A stretch of 64,000 bases of DNA from assembly GCF_018130215.1 (NCBI RefSeq), contig NZ_JAFCKQ010000024.1, positions 44,084 through 108,083 on the forward strand. The letters run 5' to 3'. The position numbers and the translations under genes are program-made. The notes beneath the pieces were generated by a model. It was not told the origin of the DNA. It searched no databases and was given only the letters and a program-made list of their open reading frames with translations. Within the stretch, counting starts at the first letter, position 1. Each line of letters starts with the position of its first letter. Source of the stretch: Bradyrhizobium jicamae. GTDB taxonomy: Bacteria > Pseudomonadota > Alphaproteobacteria > Rhizobiales > Xanthobacteraceae. This document shows positions 33,941 through 41,455 of the stretch, piece after piece.

Positions 33941-34803
33941 GTCTTGATGCCCAGCAACTCCGCGGTGCGCGCCTTGGTCTCTGCCTCGCGCATCACACAA
34001 CTGGTGAGCTCGGAGGATGCGATCCCCTTGAGGCTCTTCGGCGAGGCACCCTCGCGCAACGCCTTCAGTGTCTCATAGACGGCCTGGGTCGCGGCCGCGA
34101 ACGGCGCATGGCCCTGCAGCGCCACCCTGACGCGCTGACTTGCCAGGTAGTCCGGCGCAGTCATCTCCTCCGGCGCGCCGCCGAGCACGATCGGCAGTTT
34201 CGTTGCGGCCGAGAGGGCCTCCAGCTCGCCGCGCGACTTGATCCCGGTGAAGAACAGCCCGTCGACGCCGACCGCCTCATAGGCCCGGGCTCGCGCGACC
34301 GCATCGTCGAGACCCGAGATCGAGACGGCCCCAGTACGTCCCAGGATCACGAGCGAGGGATCACCGCGGCCATCGAGCGCGGCCTTCATCTTGCCGACGC
34401 CCTCCTCGAGCGGGATCAATTGCGTCTTCGCCTGGCCGAACGCCTGCGGCAGCAGCGTGTCCTCGATCGTCAGCCCCGCTGCGCCTGCAGCCTCGAGCTC
34501 TTGTACGGTACGACGGACGTTGAGCGCGTTGCCGTAACCATGGTCGGCATCGACAAGGAAAGGGAGCGCCGAGGCGCGCGACATCCGGCGCACCTGCTCG
34601 GCAAGCTCGGTCAGCGTGATCAGTGCGATGTCGGGATCGCCAAGCACCGCGAGCGACGCCACCGAGCCGCCGAACATGCCGAGCTCGAAGCCGAGATCCT
34701 CCGCGATCCGTATCGAGGTCGCATCGTAGACAGAGCCCGGGCGGATGCAGGTCGATCCGGACAGGATCGCCCGCAATGTTTCGCGACGTTTGCGGTAAGC
34801 CAT
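33937..34803 (-). CDS. PEP mutase/isocitrate lyase-superfamily enzyme, oxaloacetate decarboxylase-like
   Basis: 288 residues. The barrel motifs are CIRPGSVYDATSIRIAEDLG, FLVDADHGYGNALN (Mg-binding Asp), GLTIEDTLLPQAFG and LVILGRTGAVS. The pattern agrees with the PA4872-type oxaloacetate decarboxylases of this superfamily, which lack the isocitrate lyase Cys. Proposed reaction is oxaloacetate to pyruvate and CO2; substrate assignment is inferred. Lies downstream of pccA and translationally coupled to acylphosphatase. Confidence 0.82.
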   Translation of the reverse strand: MAYRKRRETLRAILSGSTCIRPGSVYDATSIRIAEDLGFELGMFGGSVASLAVLGDPDIALITLTELAEQVRRMSRASALPFLVDADHGYGNALNVRRTVQELEAAGAAGLTIEDTLLPQAFGQAKTQLIPLEEGVGKMKAALDGRGDPSLVILGRTGAVSISGLDDAVARARAYEAVGVDGLFFTGIKSRGELEALSAATKLPIVLGGAPEEMTAPDYLASQRVRVALQGHAPFAAATQAVYETLKALREGASPKSLKGIASSELTSCVMREAETKARTAELLGIKT

Positions 34804-34819
34804 GGTGCTACTCCATCCG

Positions 34820-34905
34820 CGTCATTGCGAGGAGCAAAGCGGCGAAGCCGTCCATTCTTCCTTCCAGGCGGCAAGATGGATTGCTTCGCTCCGCTCGCAA
34901 TGACG
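34820..34905. repeat. palindromic intergenic repeat (CGTCATTGCGAG type)
   Basis: CGTCATTGCGAG at 34820-34831 is perfectly complementary to CTCGCAATGACG at 34894-34905, with a partly complementary interior (GCGGCGAAGCCGTCCATT against AAGATGGATTGCTTCGCT). This repeat type is common in Bradyrhizobium intergenic regions. It lies between pccA and the next gene of the same direction. Confidence 0.75.
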
Positions 34906-34913
34906 AAGCTTTT

Positions 34914-36929
34914 TTACGCGAACTCCAGGATCAGCGCATCGACCGCGAGCGTGGCGCCGGCGGCGGCGTGGATCTTCTTCACGGTGCCGTCGCGCTCGGC
35001 GCGCAGCACGTTCTGCATCTTCATGGCTTCGATCACGGCCAGCGTCTCGCCGGCCTTGACCTCCTGACCTTCGGTCACCGCGATCGAAACCACGAGGCCG
35101 GGCATCGGGCACAGCAGCTTCTTGCCGGTGTCGGCCGCCGAGACCACCGGCATCAGCCGGGCCGAAGCCGCCTCGGTCTCGGTGAAGACGTAGACCGGAA
35201 CCTCGAAACCCTGATGCGCGAGGCGGAAGCCATTGTTGATCGCGCGCACCTGCAACGCGACGAAGTTGCCGTCGATCGTACCCTGCCAGACCGCCTCGCC
35301 CGGCGCCCAGCTCGAGACCAGATTGTGCGGATTGCCCGGCAGGCCGTCGGCGCCGATGAAGCGCACCGCGATGGCGTCGGCCTCGCGCGCGACGTCGAGC
35401 GCGATCTCCTCGCGATCGAGCCACACCGCGCGGCGGCGCTCGCGCTGCACGACGCGGCCACCCATCTGGCCGGAAATCTGTCGCTTGCGCTCGCCCAGCA
35501 CGTGATCAATGGCGGCGCCGACCGCCGCCAGCCGCCGTGCGATCTCGCCCTCCGGGGGACGCGCGGAAAATCCCTTCGGGAATTCCTCCGCAATGAAGCC
35601 GGTCGAGAGCCGTCCCTCGCGCCAGCGCGGATGGTTCATCAGAGCCGACAGGAACGGAATGTTGTGCCTGATGCCATCGACATAGAACGCGTCGAGCGCG
35701 GTGGCCTGCGCCTCGATCGCCGAGGCGCGCGACGGCCCGTGGGTGACGAGCTTGGCGATCATCGGATCATAGTAGATCGAGATCTCGCCACCCTCCTGCA
35801 CGCCGGTGTCGTTGCGGATTGTAATGCCGTCATGGTTGGCTTCGGCGGGCGGCCGATACTTCACCAGGCGCCCGATCGACGGCAGGAAGTTGCGGAACGG
35901 ATCCTCGGCATAGACGCGCGATTCGACCGCCCATCCGGTCAGGGTCACGTCCTTCTGCGTGATCGACAGCTTCTCGCCGGCTGCAACGCGGATCATCTGC
36001 TCCACGAGATCGACGCCGGTGATCAACTCGGTCACGGGGTGCTCGACCTGCAGGCGGGTGTTCATCTCGAGGAAGTAAAAGCTCTTGTCCTGGCCGGCGA
36101 CGAATTCCACCGTGCCGGCCGAATCGTAGTGCACCGCCTTGGCGAGCGCGACCGCCTGCTCGCCCATCTTGCGGCGGGTCTGCTCGTCGAGCAGCGGCGA
36201 CGGCGCCTCCTCGATGACCTTCTGGTTGCGGCGCTGGATCGAGCATTCGCGCTCGCCGAGATAGATCACATTGCCATGCTTGTCGCCGAGCACCTGGATC
36301 TCGATGTGGCGGGGATCGACGATGAACTTCTCGACGAAGACACGGTCGTCGCCGAACGAGGATTTGGCCTCGGCCTTGGCGAGGTTGAAGCCCTCGGCGA
36401 CCTCCGCCTTCGAATGCGCAATCCGCATGCCCTTGCCGCCGCCGCCGGCGGAGGCCTTGATCATGACGGGATAGCCGATCTCCTCGGCGATCTGCACGGC
36501 GTGCTTGTCGTCCTCGATGACGCCGAGATGGCCCGGTACCGTCGAGACCTTGGCCTTGGCCGCGGCCTTCTTGGATTCGATCTTGTCGCCCATCGCCGCG
36601 ATGGCGCCGGGGTTCGGGCCGATGAACACGATGCCGGCCGCCTCCAGCGCGCGCGGAAACGCCTCGCGCTCGGACAGGAAGCCGTAGCCGGGATGAACGG
36701 CCTCGGCGCCGGTCTTGCGGCAGGCCTCGACGATCCTGTCGATCAGAAGATAGCTCTCGGCCGCGGCCGGCGGGCCGATCAGCACGGCCTCGTCGGCCAT
36801 CTCGACATGGAGCGCGTCGCGGTCCGCCTCGGAATAGACGGCGACCGTCTCAATCCCCATACGGCGCGCGGTCTTGATGACCCGACAGGCGATTTCGCCG
36901 CGGTTGGCGATCAGGATTCGTTTGAACAT
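34914..36929 (-). CDS. pccA: propionyl-CoA (acyl-CoA) carboxylase, biotin-containing alpha subunit
   Basis: 671 residues from ATG 36929 (MFKRILIANRGEIACRVIKT); upstream sequence in frame lacks conservation. Biotin carboxylase spans 1-450 with ASAGGGGKGMRIAHS (ATP grasp), ERECSIQRRNQKVIEEAPSP and FLEMNTRLQVEHPVTE. A central domain follows, then the biotinyl domain with EAMKMQN, biotin on Lys637. Length fits PccA (about 667) rather than AccC. Acetyl- or methylcrotonyl-CoA cannot be fully excluded; the beta subunit is not in the window. Confidence 0.9.
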   Translation of the reverse strand: MFKRILIANRGEIACRVIKTARRMGIETVAVYSEADRDALHVEMADEAVLIGPPAAAESYLLIDRIVEACRKTGAEAVHPGYGFLSEREAFPRALEAAGIVFIGPNPGAIAAMGDKIESKKAAAKAKVSTVPGHLGVIEDDKHAVQIAEEIGYPVMIKASAGGGGKGMRIAHSKAEVAEGFNLAKAEAKSSFGDDRVFVEKFIVDPRHIEIQVLGDKHGNVIYLGERECSIQRRNQKVIEEAPSPLLDEQTRRKMGEQAVALAKAVHYDSAGTVEFVAGQDKSFYFLEMNTRLQVEHPVTELITGVDLVEQMIRVAAGEKLSITQKDVTLTGWAVESRVYAEDPFRNFLPSIGRLVKYRPPAEANHDGITIRNDTGVQEGGEISIYYDPMIAKLVTHGPSRASAIEAQATALDAFYVDGIRHNIPFLSALMNHPRWREGRLSTGFIAEEFPKGFSARPPEGEIARRLAAVGAAIDHVLGERKRQISGQMGGRVVQRERRRAVWLDREEIALDVAREADAIAVRFIGADGLPGNPHNLVSSWAPGEAVWQGTIDGNFVALQVRAINNGFRLAHQGFEVPVYVFTETEAASARLMPVVSAADTGKKLLCPMPGLVVSIAVTEGQEVKAGETLAVIEAMKMQNVLRAERDGTVKKIHAAAGATLAVDALILEFA

Positions 36930-36957
36930 GCTCTTCTTGCTTGGGCTTTTGGGCTTG

Positions 36958-36996
36958 GATTGTTCGACTTGATTGTTCGACTTGATCGTTCGACTT
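36958..36996. repeat. three tandem 13-bp repeats upstream of pccA
   Basis: GATTGTTCGACTT at 36958-36970 is repeated exactly at 36971-36983 and with one change (GATCGTTCGACTT) at 36984-36996. The array ends 29 bases before the pccA start on the opposite strand, so it is in the leader or promoter. It could be a set of regulator sites or a replication-slippage tract. Confidence 0.75.
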
Positions 36997-37125
36997 GGCA
37001 GGATCCTCCCCGCCCAATCTCGCACGGGCGATTGGGCGTCACCCAACCGTGGTACAGCAAAACGCTGCGGAGGCAACGGTCTAATAGCACTCCAGCCCGA
37101 CTTCCGGCGGTAGCCGGAGGGGATT

Positions 37126-37332
37126 TCAGCCCGAATAGGATTTGAAGCGGCCGCGCGCATAGGCGTGCGAGACCGCCTTCATCAGCTCGCTGACCTCATT
37201 CTCCAGGAATTCATTGGCCACGATCAACGCGCGGATGGTCGAACGCATGTCCCCGCCACAGGCTGCGATGGCCTGATCGACGGCGGCTTCCAGCCCGTCA
37301 TCGTCGCCGGATTCGGGTTGGGCTGAAGTCAT
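37126..37332 (-). CDS. small conserved acidic protein
   Basis: 68 residues: acidic N-terminus (SAQPESGDDDGLEAAVDQAI), then an all-helical part (MRSTIRALIVANEFLENEVS, ELMKAVSHAYARGRFKS). No Cys pair or membrane segment. Good codon bias and independence from neighbouring frames support a real gene. I do not recognise a family; about 200 bases upstream of pccA on the same strand. Confidence 0.65.
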   Translation of the reverse strand: MTSAQPESGDDDGLEAAVDQAIAACGGDMRSTIRALIVANEFLENEVSELMKAVSHAYARGRFKSYSG

Positions 37333-37582
37333 CGCGTATCCAGGATCAGTTGATCCCGTATGTTCCTATTTTGTTCTCTGCAAGTCAATCCGTCGTTTGA
37401 CGGAGTACCGTCCCTCGGGACGCCGGTTTTCCTGCTCCAGCGCGAAGCCTTCGGCGGCCTCGACGACTGCATCGATGATGAGGGGTGTCCGCTCCGATGT
37501 CCGCAAATGGCCTCACGAATCAAGGCTTGGTTGGAGCGCAGTAGCCTGTGCTAGAAGGTCGTCTGCCCGCCAAGGACCTCAA

Positions 37583-38356
37583 GTGAAAAAGATGCGGTTT
37601 CGAAATCCGGTCGTCACGACGCTCCTCCTGACATGCCTGTTCGCGTTTCCCGGCCACGCTGCGACCGCGGTCGTCAAGGACGGCAGCACGATCCAGCTTG
37701 GCAGTGTGACCTATCGCCTCGACGGCATCGATGCGCCAGCAGTCGACCAGCCCTGCCTCGACGAGCACGCCGATCCCTGGAGCTGCGGTGTCGAGGCTCG
37801 CGACCAGTTGGCCAGGCTGATCGCCGGAAAGCAGATCCACTGCGACGACATCGGCGCTGATCCCACCTTCAAGAGGCGCCGCCTCGGCGTCTGCAAGATC
37901 GAGGGTGACCCCACCAGCCTGAGCGAAGTGCTCATCCGCCAAGGCTACGCGCTGAATGTCGAGACGTCGGCCACCGGGCGCTTCAAGCCGGATGAAGCCG
38001 CAGCCAAGGATGATCGCCAGGGTCTCTGGAAAGGCTGCTTCGTCGCGCCACACGATTTTCGTGTCGGCAGAAAGGACGGCCCGCTGCTCGGCAACGCCTG
38101 CCCGCCCGACCGCGACCAGCAGATCCGCGACGCACTGTTTCCGGGCGACCTCGCGATGCCCGCAAGCTGCAACATCAAGGGCAAATACGCCGTGCGCGCG
38201 CGCGTCACCGGCAATATCGGCATCTATCATTTGCAGGCCTGCCGCAGCTATCCGGGCCTGACCAATCCGGATCGCTGGTTCTGCTCCGAGGAGGATGCGC
38301 AGGCCGCCGGGTTCCGCAGGGCATATAACTGCCGTCCCCCGGCCAAGGGCAAGTGA
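37583..38356 (+). CDS. exported nuclease-like protein (SNase-type barrel)
   Basis: 257 residues from GTG 37583, six bases after AAGGA; ATG 37592 is three codons later. Signal TTLLLTCLFAFPGHAATA. The N-terminal domain resembles staphylococcal nuclease: VKDGSTIQLGSVTYRLDGID with an Arg-Leu-x-Gly-Ile-Asp site, then Cys-rich insertions and RQGYAL, DRQGLW. The C-terminal part (SCNIKGKYAVRARVTGNIGI and YHLQACRSYPG) is an excalibur/thermonuclease-associated extension with NPDRWFCSEEDAQAAGFRRA. Probably periplasmic; some catalytic residues of SNase are not obvious, so activity is uncertain. Confidence 0.82.
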   Translation: MKKMRFRNPVVTTLLLTCLFAFPGHAATAVVKDGSTIQLGSVTYRLDGIDAPAVDQPCLDEHADPWSCGVEARDQLARLIAGKQIHCDDIGADPTFKRRRLGVCKIEGDPTSLSEVLIRQGYALNVETSATGRFKPDEAAAKDDRQGLWKGCFVAPHDFRVGRKDGPLLGNACPPDRDQQIRDALFPGDLAMPASCNIKGKYAVRARVTGNIGIYHLQACRSYPGLTNPDRWFCSEEDAQAAGFRRAYNCRPPAKGK

Positions 38357-38431
38357 TCACAACGAAATCATCGCTGGCAAAGCCGCCTCATCCTGTGTGA
38401 GACTGTGGCCGCTTGAGGCTGCCCGGCGCGA

Positions 38432-40900
38432 ATGACAACTCCCGATTCCTCAGATGTGCTCCCCGAAGCTGCGGCCGCGGAACGGCTGCGGCAGCACCTT
38501 GAGGAGATCGCGCACGAACGCGACCGCGCCCATCGTGCGCTGCAGGAACGCGAGGCCGAGCTGGCGCGGATCCAGCGCATCGCGCGGATCGGCGGGCTCG
38601 AGATCGACTTCCGCGACGGCGTCAGGAATCGTCGCTCCCCTGAATATCTCCTGGTTCACGGGCTGCCGCCCGAGGAGGCCAACGAGACCTACGAGAACTG
38701 GGTCGCGCGCATTCATCCCGAGGATCGCGAGCGGACAGTCAAGCACCTGTTCGGCGTGCTCAAGGGCGGCAGCGAGGATTACACCGCCGAATACCGGATC
38801 ATCCGCCCGAATGACGGCGAGAGCCGCTGGATCCGCGTCGTCGCCAAGATCGAACGCGACCGCGGCGGCCGTGCGCTGCGCCTGGTCGGCGCCGATCTCG
38901 ACGTCACCGACCAGATGCTGGCGCAGGAGACGCTGCGCGAGAGCGAGGAGCGTTTCCGACTGATCGCCGACAGCGCGCCGGTACCGATCTGGGTAACCAA
39001 GCTCGACCGCACGCGCTCCTTCGCCAACCAGGCCTATCTCGACTTCCTCGGCCTTCCCTTCGAGGAAGCCATCGTCTTCGACTGGCGCAAGGCGCTGCAC
39101 CCGGACGATCTGCCGCGCATGCTGCAGCAGCAGATCACCGGCGAGCTCTCGCTCAAGCCGTTCGTGCTCGAGGCGCGCTACAGGAATGCGGCAGGCGATT
39201 GGCGCTGGCTGCGCTCGGAGTCGCAGCCGCGCTGGGACCCGAACGGCAAGCACATCGGCTTCATCGGCGTTGCCCACGACGTCACCGCGGCCAAGGAGGC
39301 CGAAATCGAGCTGCGCAAGCTCAACGAGTCGCTGGAGCGGCGCATCTCCGAGCGGACCGCGCAGCTGGAGTCAAACGAAGCGCAGATGCGCGCGATCTTC
39401 GAGACCAGCCATCAATACCAGGGGCTGCTCAGTCAGAATGGCGAGCTGCTCTATGCCAACAGGACCGCGCTGGCCGGCATTCGCGCCGACGCAGCCGACG
39501 TCATCGGCAAGCCGTTCTGGGATACGCCGTGGTTCAGCGCGAGCGAGGGCGTTGCGCAAGTCGTCCGAAGCGCCTTTGCCACCGCGATGCTTGGCGAGGA
39601 CGTCAAGACCGAGATGCTCTTGCGGCTGCCGATCGGCGATCGCTACTTCGATTTCGAGATGCGGCCGCTGCACGACCAGCACGGCACCATCATCGGCGCC
39701 GTGCCCGAGGCGGTCGATATCACCGAGCGGCGCCGCGGCGAGGAAGCCCTGCGGCAGTCGCAGAAGATGGAGGCGGTCGGACAGCTCACCGGCGGCGTCG
39801 CGCACGATTTCAACAACCTGCTGACCATCATCCGCTCCGCGACCGATTTCCTGCGCCGCCGCGAACTGCCGGACGAGCGCCGGCGCCGCTACATCGACGC
39901 GATCTCCGAAACCGTGGAGCGCGCCTCCAAGCTGACGGCGCAGCTTCTGGCCTTCGCGCGCCGACAGCCGCTCAAGCCCGAAGTTTTCAACGTCGGCGCG
40001 CAGGTCGACAGCGTCGCACAGCTGATCCGGCCGCTGGTCGGCGGGCGGATCCATATCGAGGTCAGGATCGACGATCCCGATTGCTACGCGATCGCCGACA
40101 TCGGGCAGTTCGAGACCGCGCTGATCAACCTCGCCGTCAATGGCCGTGACGCGATGAACGGCGAAGGCCAGTTGACGATCGGTGTCCGGAAGGTGGCCAA
40201 CATCCCTGCGTTGCGCGCGCAGTCTGCGCGCAGCGGCGACTTCGTCGCGATCTCGATCCGGGATACCGGTGCCGGCATCTCGCCGGAGAATCTCGACGCG
40301 ATCTTCGAGCCGTTCTTCACCACCAAGGAGGTCGGCAAGGGAACCGGACTTGGCCTGAGCCAGGCCTTCGGCTTCGTCAAGCAGTCCGACGGCGACATCG
40401 AGGTCACCAGCGTGCTCGGGCGCGGCGCGAGTTTCACCATCTATTTGCCGCAGGCCGCACCGCCTGCCGACCGGAAGGCCGGCGCGATCATCGGCAGCGA
40501 GCAAGCCTCGATCGGTCGAGGCTATCGCGTGCTCGTCGTGGAAGACAATGACGACGTCGGCCGCTTCTCGACCGAGCTGCTCGAGGACCTCGGCTATTCG
40601 GTCAAGCGCGCCGCCGATGCCAATGCAGCGCTCGCTATTCTCTCCGAGAACGAGTTCTCCGCCGACCTCGTGTTCTCAGACGTGATCATGCCCGGCATGA
40701 ACGGGGTCGAGCTCGCCGGAATCATCCGCGACCGCTTTCCCGGCCTGCCCGTGGTGCTGACCAGCGGCTACAGCAACGTGCTCGCCGAGAGCGCCCATAG
40801 CGGCTTCGAACTGATCCAGAAGCCCTACTCGGTTGAGGCGTTGTCGCGCACGCTGCGCAAGGCGATCATCGAGCAACGGACGACCGCCTCGAAACCGTGA
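38432..40900 (+). CDS. hybrid histidine kinase with three PAS domains and receiver
   Basis: 822 residues, no membrane segment. A short coiled coil (20-55) precedes PAS1 (about 50-165), PAS2 (about 170-290), a second coiled coil (295-325, RRISERTAQLESNEAQ) and PAS3 (325-445). The phosphoacceptor is His458 in GGVAHDFNN, of the HWE/NtrB-like group, followed by the ATPase (DTGAGISP, FEPFFTTKEVGKGTGLGLS). The receiver has VLVVEDNDDVG and Asp750 in VFSDVIMPGMNG. Soluble sensing through PAS ligands is likely. No response regulator gene adjoins it. Confidence 0.93.
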   Translation: MTTPDSSDVLPEAAAAERLRQHLEEIAHERDRAHRALQEREAELARIQRIARIGGLEIDFRDGVRNRRSPEYLLVHGLPPEEANETYENWVARIHPEDRERTVKHLFGVLKGGSEDYTAEYRIIRPNDGESRWIRVVAKIERDRGGRALRLVGADLDVTDQMLAQETLRESEERFRLIADSAPVPIWVTKLDRTRSFANQAYLDFLGLPFEEAIVFDWRKALHPDDLPRMLQQQITGELSLKPFVLEARYRNAAGDWRWLRSESQPRWDPNGKHIGFIGVAHDVTAAKEAEIELRKLNESLERRISERTAQLESNEAQMRAIFETSHQYQGLLSQNGELLYANRTALAGIRADAADVIGKPFWDTPWFSASEGVAQVVRSAFATAMLGEDVKTEMLLRLPIGDRYFDFEMRPLHDQHGTIIGAVPEAVDITERRRGEEALRQSQKMEAVGQLTGGVAHDFNNLLTIIRSATDFLRRRELPDERRRRYIDAISETVERASKLTAQLLAFARRQPLKPEVFNVGAQVDSVAQLIRPLVGGRIHIEVRIDDPDCYAIADIGQFETALINLAVNGRDAMNGEGQLTIGVRKVANIPALRAQSARSGDFVAISIRDTGAGISPENLDAIFEPFFTTKEVGKGTGLGLSQAFGFVKQSDGDIEVTSVLGRGASFTIYLPQAAPPADRKAGAIIGSEQASIGRGYRVLVVEDNDDVGRFSTELLEDLGYSVKRAADANAALAILSENEFSADLVFSDVIMPGMNGVELAGIIRDRFPGLPVVLTSGYSNVLAESAHSGFELIQKPYSVEALSRTLRKAIIEQRTTASKP

Positions 40901-40914
40901 ATCCGTAGACGCCG

Positions 40915-40962
40915 GGAGCGTTTTGGACTCCGGTTCGCGTCAAGAAAACGTATCAAAAACGG
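40915..40962. repeat. GGTTCGCG-type palindromic repeat, copy 1
   Basis: GGAGCGTTTTGGACTCCGGT then TCGCGTCAAGAAAACGTATC: arms GAGCGTTTT and AAAACGTATC around a GGTTCGCG centre. The same family occurs at 41348-41403 and, inverted, at 57818-57873. It lies in the short convergent gap between the kinase gene and rlpA. Confidence 0.65.
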
Positions 40963-40965
40963 AAT

Positions 40966-41262
40966 CTACTCGATCAGCACATGCGCGACGCCGAGCTGAA
41001 TGATGCCGAGTGCGCGCGCTGCCGCGGTGGAGACGTCGATAATCCGTCCACGAATGAACGGGCCACGGTCGTTGACGCGACACTGGATGGATCGCCCTCG
41101 GTAGGACACCGTGATCATGCTGCCGAATGGCCTGGTGCGATGTGCACAGGTCATCTCGCCGCTTCTGCCGATGCCACGATAATAGGACGCAAGGCCGCTC
41201 TGAGCGTTTGCCGTGCAAGAGGCAAACAGCAGCACGGCCGCGCACGCTATTGCGGTTTTCAT
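40966..41262 (-). CDS. RlpA-like double-psi barrel protein
   Basis: 98 residues with a Sec signal (MKTAIACAAVLLFASCTANA). The rest is the RlpA core: GLASYYRGIGRSGEMTCAHR, then MITVSYRGRSIQCRVNDRGP and GRIIDVSTAAARALGI. The conserved Asp of RVNDRGPF is present. RlpA proteins bind denuded peptidoglycan and some are lytic transglycosylases; this is the minimal form without a SPOR domain. Acts in the periplasm. Confidence 0.9.
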   Translation of the reverse strand: MKTAIACAAVLLFASCTANAQSGLASYYRGIGRSGEMTCAHRTRPFGSMITVSYRGRSIQCRVNDRGPFIRGRIIDVSTAAARALGIIQLGVAHVLIE

Positions 41263-41347
41263 GAATCGCCTGCTGGTCGAGCCCCCGCAATGGAACTCGG
41301 TTCCAGCAATACGGTTCCCGCAGACGTCCTATGCAATAGCGACGGCT

Positions 41348-41403
41348 ACAGGGTTTCCGGGCGAAGCGGATACCGGTTCGCGCCAAGAAAACGCGTCAAA
41401 ACA
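41348..41403. repeat. GGTTCGCG-type palindromic repeat, copy 2
   Basis: AGGGTTTCCGGGCGAAGCGG then ATACCGGTTCGCGCCAAGAA and AACGCGTCAAAAC, matching copy 1 and copy 3 at the core. It lies between rlpA and the end of the GGDEF-EAL gene, within about 190 bases that hold no gene. Confidence 0.65.
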
Positions 41404-41455
41404 GCGATCTGGCGCTCCGATCCGATTCCTTCGGGGCGGAAATAGCTCTGGCGGA

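Noticed and set aside
36958..36996. CRISPR-like array
   Set aside because: Only three 13-base units without spacers; no cas genes anywhere in the window.
34623..37145. 840-codon open frame on the plus strand
   Set aside because: Antisense to pccA, which has unmistakable biotin carboxylase and biotinyl motifs.
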